From RZYY01 sp036794825 (GTDB lineage: Bacteria > Bacteroidota > Bacteroidia > Bacteroidales > 4484-276), in contig DAIRGA010000044.1 in assembly GCA_036794825.1 (NCBI GenBank), forward strand, positions 1 to 30,086: a DNA stretch of 30,086 nucleotides. Direction: 5' to 3'. Positions 1-6,927 of the stretch are shown here, piece by piece. A program made the translations under genes and the position numbers. Position 1 is the first letter of the stretch, and each line of letters starts with the position of its first letter. The notes beneath the pieces are model-generated. The model did not search any database and was not told the DNA's origin. It worked only from the letters and a program-made list of their open reading frames with translations.

Positions 1-304
1 CTCCCCTGTTTGTGCCTGTGCAATGGCCTGAAAAATGGATATATGATTGATGTGCAGGAATATGCGTAATAATGCCACAATGAATAGCAATTAACACAAT
101 GAATCATTTAAGCTGTCATATGCGCCAAACGTGCAGCGGGTGGGTTATCCGTGCAAATTTTTAAATGAAATACGGACGCTTCGACAGGCTCAGCGTGACG
201 GTGTGGGCAGGTATGCGTGTATTTCATTTAAAGTTTACCACAATTTGCACGGGCGTTGGCGGCACATATTTGCATAGACAGGTTAAATGATCTAACAAGG
301 AGGC
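1..304. other. Gene-free left edge with palindromic repeat
   Basis: No convincing reading frame is visible. The main structure is the large interrupted palindrome at 149-252. The rest is low-information sequence with short GTGCA and CAATGAAT-like repetitions. The segment lies downstream of the leftward phosphoribosyltransferase-like gene, so part of it may be its 3' untranslated region, but no clear hairpin with a T-run was found. Confidence 0.5.
149..252. repeat. Large bulged palindrome with a core repeat in its loop
   Basis: The left arm 149-173 (CCGTGCAAATT, then TTTAAATGAAATAC) pairs with the right arm 219-252 (GTATTTCATTTAAA, a 9-base bulge at 233-241, then AATTTGCACGG). This gives 25 paired bases. 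The loop 174-218 holds one copy of the dispersed repeat (179-199, TTCGACAGGCTCAGCGTGAC). The bulged two-box layout is seen directly; a mobile-element origin is inferred. Confidence 0.75.
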
Positions 305-1075
305 CTAAGCCCCCCTGCAAAACCAATCTCTCACAGCAAGTGCGATATCGGACTGCCTGATGTACGGAACAACAGAGCCACGTATATACTTTCGATACAG
401 GCCACTGTTGAAAATGGCAAGAAATAAATAGTACAAGTACTCAGGCAGGAAGATATCTGCATTTGCCACAATCCCTATGCAATTAGCGATGGGGGTTTTC
501 AGTGGCTTGCCTGCGTTATCACCTTTGAGTTGGATATAGAAGTTGGCGTTCTCATTAGAGAATGCGAACGGATATATCTTATACGTTAACGCAATAGCAA
601 GGCAAGTGACTGATGCGGCGCCTGCAGCCAGTAATAGTTTTTCACACACAAACATGCTGATGCCGGTAGAAGTAACATCATCGATCAGCAGTATGTTGTG
701 CCCTGCAACTTCTGAAGAAACAGCAAGGGAATCAGCAAGGGTGAAAGCATCACGTTGACCTGTGCGGCAGAAACTGTCATGGGATTTTGTCTTGCAAATC
801 ATGTCGGTGGCATCAATGAGCCATGGAGATTTGCGAGACAGATCCCTGCAGGTGCGTGTGATGGTGTTTACTTTACCGGCCTGACTTGAAGGGATAGCCA
901 TAAGCAGGGTGTAGTCATTAACCCTTGGAGAAATCCAATCCCACAACAAGCCCTCAAAGTGATCTATGGCCTTTGAATTGCCATTTTTGTAAGCGATAAC
1001 CATTTGGCTATCGGCATTGAATTTACCCGAAGACTTCGGGTAGTAGGTGATTAAGTGATGAACGTTAGTTCTCAT
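305..1075 (-). CDS. Phosphoribosyltransferase-like protein with a C-terminal extension
   Basis: The first two thirds resemble the ComF/PRTase fold. A textbook PRPP-binding loop, ILLIDDVTSTG, lies at about residue 130, preceded by hydrophobic strands (LLMAIPSS near residue 60). Such enzymes move phosphoribosyl groups from PRPP; here the substrate is unknown. The last ~75 residues (from NFYIQLKGD to the end) do not belong to the fold. With LPEYLYYLF and IRGSVVPYIRQSDI they recall the target-recognition half-domain of type I restriction specificity subunits, which is a tentative match. ATG 1075 is chosen over GTG 1084. A 9-bp-arm palindrome (1024-1042) lies inside the 5' coding part. The gene is 650 bp downstream of terminase, so it may be separately transcribed. 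Confidence 0.7.
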   Translation of the reverse strand: MRTNVHHLITYYPKSSGKFNADSQMVIAYKNGNSKAIDHFEGLLWDWISPRVNDYTLLMAIPSSQAGKVNTITRTCRDLSRKSPWLIDATDMICKTKSHDSFCRTGQRDAFTLADSLAVSSEVAGHNILLIDDVTSTGISMFVCEKLLLAAGAASVTCLAIALTYKIYPFAFSNENANFYIQLKGDNAGKPLKTPIANCIGIVANADIFLPEYLYYLFLAIFNSGLYRKYIRGSVVPYIRQSDIALAVRDWFCRGA

Positions 1076-1729
1076 GTGAAACACCGGTGCCCTCCGGATT
1101 TATATCGGCATCCTTCGATAAACTCAGGACATGTCTGGCTCGCCAGTTATTTGCCTGGGGAACCACGAGTTTGCCGGGAATACCGAACAATAGTCTGGGT
1201 CAGATATTTGGCTGTGCTTCGAGTGCCTCAGCATGACAGCCAAATATGTGAATAGACCCGAAGGGCTTGCTATTAGAGAGGTTTGCCGGAAACGAAGTAA
1301 CTTTGCGAATTAACTGGTAGGACAGATAATATAGTTTTAACTATACCGCTTATCATGCCCATGCTGCGGGTGGGAAAGGCGGGGGCTCGGCAGCTTAAGA
1401 GAAAAAGAGCCGCCGCAGAGCAGTGGGAATAGGGCAAAGCAGTGAAGGAAATAATACTGTCACTCGCTACAAGCGAGCGACTGCAAGGAGAAAGATTGTG
1501 AGAGCGACTGTATTGTGGGATGCTGTCAGTCTATGCAGCCAAATAGTCTGACAGTATATGGATGGTTTGCGCTATTCCCGTCCACGGGCATGCCCATGCT
1601 GCGATAGGGATAGAAGCAAGTTACCGTGTAACGCGGATAGCCCGGCTTTTGCCGCATGAGGGACGACATGCGCAGAAGATCGCCACCCTTCGAGAACCTC
1701 AGGGTGACACGTTTTTCATTATAGAAATA
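1076..1729. other. 650-bp gene-free gap rich in palindromic repeats
   Basis: No reading frame here looks coding. It holds core repeats at 1112-1133, 1217-1237 and 1686-1708. The copy at 1217 is centred in a longer palindrome (1197-1259). There is a CACTCGC/GCGAGCGACTG hairpin at about 1479-1501 and a CTGTCAG/CTGACAG hairpin at about 1526-1554. CATGCCCATGCTGCG occurs twice (near 1354 and 1588), suggesting local duplication. The segment separates terminase from the phosphoribosyltransferase-like gene. Confidence 0.6.
1197..1259. repeat. Bulged palindrome enclosing a core repeat
   Basis: GGGTC (1197-1201) and ATATTTGGCTGT (1204-1215) are repeated in inverse as ACAGCCAAATAT (1236-1247) and GACCC (1255-1259). 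The boxes are separated by 2 bases on the left and 7 on the right, so the hairpin has an asymmetric bulge. The loop is a copy of the dispersed core repeat (1217-1237). Confidence 0.75.
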
Positions 1730-3373
1730 TTATTGTGGAATAATTGGTTTTCTATTTTTCAGGATCCGGATATATTCCTTTTTGCAGATGAAGTATTTCC
1801 ATGCATCGGACATGTTAGTGGACTCCATCGGAAGGCGGGGAATAGCAAGTTTTTCAGATTTCTTTTCCTTCTTTAATTCCTTACCTGGTACTTTAGGAGC
1901 CAATTTCAACGAGGCGCAGAGTTCTTTACATTCGTAGGCGTCTATGAGAATTTCAGGGAGATTTCTTTCCTGTTTGCCGAATAACACATTTGACAGATTG
2001 AAGTCCTGCTCGTGGCTTACGTTTGCCTGTCCTAAGGATTCAAGTATTACATTCCAACCGGAGCGCTGACCTTGTTCATTGAATTCAATAGCCCTTTTTA
2101 GTTGCGTAGCCATGTCCGCCCCTGCTTTCTGGTAGTTATTTGCGGCCCGGTCATACCTTAAATACAGCAATTTCATCTGATGCGGAGCGAAGAATTCCCG
2201 GAATTTCGCACCGAGCTGCTGGATCCAGTCCGGGGTTAGCGTATAGATGTTTTTCAGTACCCTGCCGGTATTTCCTTCGAACTGGCCGATTACCATGGAG
2301 ATCATATTGCCGAAATCGGCACCTGCTTCGAGTGGTTTTTTTGGATTCAGATAACGTAAGCCGTTGCAGTTTTGCTGCATGTTTTCACGGATACCTCTTG
2401 CGTTGAAGTATTCGTAATTGTACCCATCAGTATAGGTGTTTTTATCGGAGAAAAGAGCATAGAAGCGTTGGGCTTTGTTAAGAGCTGTTTTAAAGCTGAG
2501 AATTGCGGACAGAAATTCTTCGTATTCGAGTGTTTTAAACTGGTTGATGATGTAGTCAAAGCGCAAGATATCAACATTGGCAAGGGATGATGCAAGCAGG
2601 AACAATGTTGAACCTTGCCTCCGTTTTTGCAGCCGGTTGAACCAGGGCTTAAGTTCATCCTGCAGCTGTTTGACTTTTGCTTTGTCACCCAGTTCCTCTG
2701 CCTTTACAATTTGATTCAGGTATGTATTGCATTCGTCAGCCAAATAGTAAATGTCGAGAATCTGACGGGTGTCCATGTTTTTTTCCATATCGAGGATCCA
2801 TTCATCCTCACCCGGATCGGCGGGGTTGGGCATGTCGGTTGTGAAGGTATGCCCCATGAACATGTGCGAATCTTTAAATAGAACAGAATTCCCACGCAGG
2901 GCGGGGGTTTGCTTTTTCATTTTTTCGCGTTTGAAGAATTTAACTTCATCTCCGAAAAGGTGGTACATGTCGGTACCGGCAGCCGCTGATGGGCGGTCGA
3001 GAGACTTAATTAGAAAAAGACAACCGTTTGATGTTGAGATAGAATGCTTAAACTCTTTCATTCTGACCAGTACCGGTTTCGGCCATGATTCGGGCGGTTT
3101 ATCATCGATAACAAAATCCCGACCCTCTTTAAAATCGAAGCGGTCCTCCCAGCTGCCAAGAATCTTTGGGATGATATCCGACATTACCTTAATATAGGTT
3201 TCACCGACGAAACCGAATATACCCTGGGGCATAGTTTCGACGGCATCGAGTGTTCTTTTAGTAATTGTTTCGACGGTTTTAGACATGCCCCTCCCACCGA
3301 TCAGGTAGAGAAATGTAGGTTTTACCATGTCGATAAACTGGCTTATCTGATTGCTGAAGAGATCAGTTTTCAT
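1730..3373 (-). CDS. terL: Phage terminase large subunit
   Basis: This is the motor ATPase and nuclease that packages phage DNA into proheads. From the ATG at 3373 the protein is 547 residues, a normal TerL length. A Walker A-like loop GGRGMSKT is at 26-33 and a Walker B-like strand ending in GDE (YHLFGDE) at about 137-143. The RuvC-like nuclease half follows, with GADFGN (Asp353) and LRYDRAANN (Asp408) as candidate metal ligands. ATG 3373 is preceded by AAGGAG, a good ribosome site, and overlaps the end of the small terminase gene by 11 bases; an upstream start would overlap it further. The loop has Met where Gly, Ser or Ala is commoner. Family assignment is confident; the exact packaging type cannot be told. 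Confidence 0.88.
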   Translation of the reverse strand: MKTDLFSNQISQFIDMVKPTFLYLIGGRGMSKTVETITKRTLDAVETMPQGIFGFVGETYIKVMSDIIPKILGSWEDRFDFKEGRDFVIDDKPPESWPKPVLVRMKEFKHSISTSNGCLFLIKSLDRPSAAAGTDMYHLFGDEVKFFKREKMKKQTPALRGNSVLFKDSHMFMGHTFTTDMPNPADPGEDEWILDMEKNMDTRQILDIYYLADECNTYLNQIVKAEELGDKAKVKQLQDELKPWFNRLQKRRQGSTLFLLASSLANVDILRFDYIINQFKTLEYEEFLSAILSFKTALNKAQRFYALFSDKNTYTDGYNYEYFNARGIRENMQQNCNGLRYLNPKKPLEAGADFGNMISMVIGQFEGNTGRVLKNIYTLTPDWIQQLGAKFREFFAPHQMKLLYLRYDRAANNYQKAGADMATQLKRAIEFNEQGQRSGWNVILESLGQANVSHEQDFNLSNVLFGKQERNLPEILIDAYECKELCASLKLAPKVPGKELKKEKKSEKLAIPRLPMESTNMSDAWKYFICKKEYIRILKNRKPIIPQ

Positions 3374-4304
3374 CGTTTTTCTCCTTATCAACATCGATAT
3401 ATTCAACATCAGTGAGGGGATAGTTCAGTATATTGACTGTTGACTGACCATCCATTACCTCCATGTGGAGGCGATCACGGCCCGAGTCGGAGATATCCGG
3501 CAGGGAATCGATCCATTTTGCCAGTTTAGCCCGGTTCGCCCGGGGCAGTCCTAGCGTTTCGGGATTGATTGTATAGATAAAAATGCGTTTACCGCCTGAA
3601 GTATCGTTCTGTGGCGGATCGGGAGCGTGAACCTGTCTCATTTCGGCAGCGTCGTTAGTGAGTTTACGTGCCTGATCAATATCCCCCATTTCGATGCATA
3701 TCTGAGCCATTGCATCTAACCTGTCGGCATAGTAATTTGCCCATGCCTTTTTTTTGATACCAGAATCGAGATAAAAGAAATTCATTGCCTCATCATAGAT
3801 GATCCGGGCTTTATAGAAGGATAATTTTTTGTATACGCTCAGAAGATTGTTCAGGATAAAGTTTCTATTGTGCCCTTTTTGCCACAGGCCCCGGACAAAG
3901 TCGAGTTGTTCGTAATAGGCAACCAGTTCCGGAGTAAGTTCATTAGATGTATGCCCCTGCAAAAAGGATTGTATTTGTTCTGCCTTTTTTCTCTCTGATG
4001 AAAGGAGTGCTTTCTTCTTTGCCTGATCAAATTTATTGGCAGCTCTGGCCTTTTCGAGTTGTTGAATGGCAGTGACATTACCGGTGATTGCAGAGTCGTA
4101 TAGTTCTTTTTGGGCTTTTGCTTTAAAAAGTAAAATCCCCCGTTCGAAATGGTATTTGATTTTGGAATCATCTGCTTCGAAAGCTTCATGAAACACAACC
4201 GGGTCAATATCGAGCGTTTTGGCGATATCCTCAAGAGACCAGTTAAGACCGGCGTATTTTTCGATGTCTTCGTATATTTCGGGAGTTAAATCAAGGTTGT
4301 TCAT
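3363..4304 (-). CDS. Probable terminase small subunit
   Basis: It lies immediately upstream of terL and overlaps it, the usual place for TerS. The first ~100 residues fit a DNA-binding small terminase: a helix-turn-helix-like stretch (NWSLEDIAKTLDIDP), then AKAQKELYDSAITGN and AIQQLEKARA, the last recalling the LxK helix of several TerS families. At 313 residues it is longer than a typical TerS (130-200); the C-terminal half is unassigned. The ATG at 4304 makes an ATGA overlap with the upstream gene and is preferred to a TTG at 4313. It probably recognises phage DNA and delivers it to the large subunit. Confidence 0.65.
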   Translation of the reverse strand: MNNLDLTPEIYEDIEKYAGLNWSLEDIAKTLDIDPVVFHEAFEADDSKIKYHFERGILLFKAKAQKELYDSAITGNVTAIQQLEKARAANKFDQAKKKALLSSERKKAEQIQSFLQGHTSNELTPELVAYYEQLDFVRGLWQKGHNRNFILNNLLSVYKKLSFYKARIIYDEAMNFFYLDSGIKKKAWANYYADRLDAMAQICIEMGDIDQARKLTNDAAEMRQVHAPDPPQNDTSGGKRIFIYTINPETLGLPRANRAKLAKWIDSLPDISDSGRDRLHMEVMDGQSTVNILNYPLTDVEYIDVDKEKNDEN

Positions 4305-4900
4305 AGGAAGCAAGATTTACGGAAGTTGAATACTTTTTCGGAGTTGAGGAATATGTATTGTTCGTGTCTGGCATTTTCGGACCAGTTGCCTGAACCTTCG
4401 ATAACGTAGTGGCAATTACCACAACGAGCAAGGGTTATTTTGGAGTGGTTCCAGGCGAAGATTATATTAAAATCACTCGCTCCTTCGAGAACCTCAGGAT
4501 GACGCGAGCGACTGCAATGTTTCAGGTAGTCGGCGACTTTGGGGTTTCGGGTGTGGATGGTGTCGCTGATCAGGATGGTGGTGTTGCCTATCAGATTTTT
4601 TTCGAGAAGCTTCAGGAATGAATCAACGATACGTTGATTAATAGCATATGTTGAAACAAATAGTTCGTTGATGAATTTGTGTTGGCGAATGAGGTAAGGA
4701 ATAAAGGTAAAAGCATTGAAAGAATTAAGAGTCCAGAGAAAGAAAATATCACCGGGTTGGGGAAGAGCACCGCAAAGATTCCGGAGGCCTTCGATACGTT
4801 TTTCGTGAGAAAGAATAAACCGGTCCCGCAGGATTTCGTTTTCAGAAGGAGCGGGAGCCGGTTTATTGTCGAGTTCGCTTAAATCGAAGTATTTGGTCAT
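4301..4900 (-). CDS. Phospholipase D-like phage protein carrying an in-frame repeat insertion
   Basis: The C-terminal half has features of the PLD-like nuclease superfamily: HSK (HxK, residues 152-154) followed by IEGSGNWSENARHEQY (about 168-182), matching the GSxN segment after the HKD motif. The acidic residue of HxKxxxxD is not evident and only one half-site is present, so activity would need dimerisation. Residues about 130-143 (SRSRHPEVLEGASD) are encoded by a complete copy of the dispersed palindromic repeat at 4474-4514, just before the HxK motif. The gene sits in the head operon with ATGA overlaps on both sides. A role in DNA processing or packaging is only a guess. Confidence 0.6.
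   Translation of the reverse strand: MTKYFDLSELDNKPAPAPSENEILRDRFILSHEKRIEGLRNLCGALPQPGDIFFLWTLNSFNAFTFIPYLIRQHKFINELFVSTYAINQRIVDSFLKLLEKNLIGNTTILISDTIHTRNPKVADYLKHCSRSRHPEVLEGASDFNIIFAWNHSKITLARCGNCHYVIEGSGNWSENARHEQYIFLNSEKVFNFRKSCFL
4474..4514. repeat. Nested palindromic repeat inside a reading frame
   Basis: The outer arms CACTCGC and GCGAGCGACTG enclose the core CCTTCGAGAACCTCAGGATGA. The copy is nearly identical to that at 6863-6907. Here it is read through as part of the PLD-like protein without a stop codon. Confidence 0.85.
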
Positions 4901-5679
4901 TTTTTAGCTAGCAACCTTTCAACTTCAACCAGTTCGAGTTCACGGTTAGCCAGTGCGGATCTCCACTTTTCGAGCTGTTCGGGATCTGCTTCACCTTTGG
5001 CGATATCTTTTTTGTTGCGATTGATTCCGTTGATAAGAGTTTCGCGGCGTTTAGCCAGTTCTTTGGCAGACATTTGCGCCAGAAATTCAAACTGTTCTTT
5101 TAATTTAAAGATGGGGTGTTCGCCAAGAAATTCACCTGTTTTCTTGAAGTTTTCGAGTTCGTCCCATATCTGACGGTTTTCGAGATAGGGTTCGACAATG
5201 TCCTGGCAAGCTTTGAGGATGTCTTCCTCTGAAGTTGCTTCAAACAATGTTGCGTGTGCCTCTCTGTACTTTTCATAAGCAGAGATCATGTCACTTACCA
5301 TTATCTTTGCTTCGTTCGGGCAGTTGGCGTCCTTCAGGAAGGGGAAATGCTCACGGAGTTTAATGGTTTTCTTGATTTGTACCGGGATGTCATTTACTGT
5401 CGCCGGTTGTTTTTCTTTCACCTTTTCTTCTTTTTGTTTTTTTGGCTCCTTCTGTTTTGGCTTTGCGATGATATTGAGTTTCATCATCAGCTGAAAGTCT
5501 TTGAGAGGCATTTCGATCATTTTTCTGAGCTCTTCATGGAGGATGGGAAGGAGTTTTTGTGGGTCTTCGGTATTGAATCTCCTTTTAATTACAAGGGACT
5601 GGCCGAACTTGTTGTAAAGGGAGATTGCGCCTTCGAGTGAGCGATCGTGTTTGAAGTAATCAAGGATTTCTGTTTTCAT
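4897..5679 (-). CDS. Hypothetical charged coiled-coil phage protein
   Basis: The family is not recognised. The 260-residue protein is strongly charged, with a Lys/Glu/Gln-rich linker at about 94-120 (KPKQKEPKKQKEEKVKEKQ) and a predicted helical, coiled-coil-like C-terminus (AKELAKRRETLINGINRNKKDI). No catalytic motif is visible. It is first in the overlapping set with the PLD-like and terminase genes, after a terminator at 5782-5820, so it may start a transcription unit. A head-completion or packaging-accessory role is possible from position only. Confidence 0.6.
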   Translation of the reverse strand: MKTEILDYFKHDRSLEGAISLYNKFGQSLVIKRRFNTEDPQKLLPILHEELRKMIEMPLKDFQLMMKLNIIAKPKQKEPKKQKEEKVKEKQPATVNDIPVQIKKTIKLREHFPFLKDANCPNEAKIMVSDMISAYEKYREAHATLFEATSEEDILKACQDIVEPYLENRQIWDELENFKKTGEFLGEHPIFKLKEQFEFLAQMSAKELAKRRETLINGINRNKKDIAKGEADPEQLEKWRSALANRELELVEVERLLAKK

Positions 5680-5755
5680 TTTGTGTGGGTTTATTGGGTT
5701 TGTATGTGCAATTTAAGGAGATACATGTGCAATACGAAGGACGAATGATGGAATA

Positions 5756-5779
5756 GGACAGGTCACGACCTGTCCGTAC
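5756..5779 (-). repeat. REP-like palindrome
   Basis: GGACAGGTCACGACCTGTCC is followed by GTAC. On the minus strand it reads GTAC then a hairpin, the arrangement of REP sequences moved by RAYT (TnpA-REP) transposases. Other copies are at 11195, 11377, 15954 and 21608. Confidence 0.7.
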
Positions 5780-5781
5780 GG

Positions 5782-5820
5782 AAATAAAGAAGCCCCGCAG
5801 CACTGAGGCATACGGGGCTT
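5782..5820 (-). terminator. Rho-independent terminator
   Basis: The 8-bp perfect stem AAGCCCCG/CGGGGCTT (5790-5797 and 5813-5820) is followed on the minus strand by CTTTATTTC. It lies just after the stop of the 5839-6822 gene, where it would end transcription from the capsid genes. Confidence 0.75.
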
Positions 5821-5838
5821 ATCATCTGGGGGGTTGTT

Positions 5839-6822
5839 TTAAGAGCGGGAGACTTCAATAAACTTGAAGGTAGAAGCACCGTTTTTGAAGCATTTGAATG
5901 TGATCGTGGCGTTGGCGATAGCTGACCACTGAGTGCCGTTAGCAAGTATGAAGTCATTTGCGGCAGTGATGATTGACGGGTATGTGCCACCTGATCCGAG
6001 GAGTGTGAATACCATTCCATCAACTGCATTGTCGCAGGTTGTGATTGTAGCAGCGGAAGCCGTGCCGGCAGTGAGCTGATAACGACCTTCGCCGTTGGTG
6101 AGATCAACTTCGGTAGCATCGGCAGCAACGGTACCGGTAACGCTGGCATAGGTAAGAGTACCCTGGTAGTCGGCGACGTCGGGCCCCTTTTCAGAAGATT
6201 TAAACGTGAACACGGTTCCGTTTTTATCTTTGGAGTCTTCACCGGCGAACTGCATCCGTAGGGGAGCGCATGGAGAACCGTAGAGATCCTTTGTGCTTGT
6301 TTTGCAATGTTCTACGATTATCATGATGTTACGGCCAAGCCAGTTGGCGCGGAATTCACGAATATCGGTAGACATACCAGGGTGAGAGACTTCGACACTC
6401 TGGATAATACCTTCAGCGTCGATTTCACCTTCGGAGTTAGAACTGTTTTTGATTGTACCCGGCGTAACGTAAAGAGTAGTCATGTAGTAGTTTGTTTTCA
6501 TGACTATATTACCGGTTATCACAATCCCTTTACTGTCTCTGGCAGGCATAGTAAGCACATCGTCAGCATCAATAAAGATTATTTTGTCTTTCTTATCCCC
6601 GCCTGCACCCGGTGAAATACCAGATGGCCTGTCAACATTTACTTTAACGTAGCCCATAAACAGGGCACCCTGTGGGGTGAACTGCAGAAAGCTGGCAGCG
6701 AAAGACACGCCGGTAACGGCGAGGCCGATTTCAAAGGATTGGGTGGCGGCATCAACGGTGCTGCCAAGAACGACAGCCATCAGGAGGGCTATCATCACCG
6801 AAATTATGGTTTTTGTTTTCAT
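5839..6822 (-). CDS. Virion protein, tail-tube-like, with a signal-like N-terminus
   Basis: The middle of this 327-residue protein (GIVITGNIVMKTNYY to GPDVADYQGTL, with GSPCAPL) resembles tail-tube or similar virion proteins of Bacteroidota phages; this is recognised by eye. The N-terminus (MKTKTIISVMIALLMAVVLG, then DAA) looks like a cleavable signal peptide, which is unexpected for a structural protein. The last ~75 residues (from YQLTAGTAS to FIEVSRS) match the beta-rich domain repeated at the end of the neighbouring major capsid protein. It is downstream of the capsid gene and ended by the terminator at 5782-5820. Confidence 0.55.
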   Translation of the reverse strand: MKTKTIISVMIALLMAVVLGSTVDAATQSFEIGLAVTGVSFAASFLQFTPQGALFMGYVKVNVDRPSGISPGAGGDKKDKIIFIDADDVLTMPARDSKGIVITGNIVMKTNYYMTTLYVTPGTIKNSSNSEGEIDAEGIIQSVEVSHPGMSTDIREFRANWLGRNIMIIVEHCKTSTKDLYGSPCAPLRMQFAGEDSKDKNGTVFTFKSSEKGPDVADYQGTLTYASVTGTVAADATEVDLTNGEGRYQLTAGTASAATITTCDNAVDGMVFTLLGSGGTYPSIITAANDFILANGTQWSAIANATITFKCFKNGASTFKFIEVSRS

Positions 6823-6862
6823 TGTTGCTTTGTTTTATGGTTAAACATTGCAATCAGTCAAG

Positions 6863-6907
6863 CAGTCACTCGCTCCTTCGAGGGCCTCAGGATGACGCGA
6901 GCGACTG
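6863..6907. repeat. Complete nested palindromic repeat
   Basis: CAGTCACTCGC (6863-6873) and GCGAGCGACTG (6897-6907) are near-perfect inverted arms around the core TCCTTCGAGGGCCTCAGGATG. This 45-base copy is the fullest in the window. It lies in the gap between the capsid gene and the tube-like gene. Confidence 0.85.
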
Positions 6908-6927
6908 CGACTGGTTGACGTATTTAA

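Noticed and set aside
1024..1042. Perfect palindrome TACCCGAAG-A-CTTCGGGTA as a terminator
   Set aside because: It lies inside the coding part of the phosphoribosyltransferase-like gene and has no T-run.
5763..6242. 159-residue minus-strand frame
   Set aside because: It runs through the terminator and is an out-of-frame shadow of the 5839-6822 gene, with Pro/Leu-rich composition.
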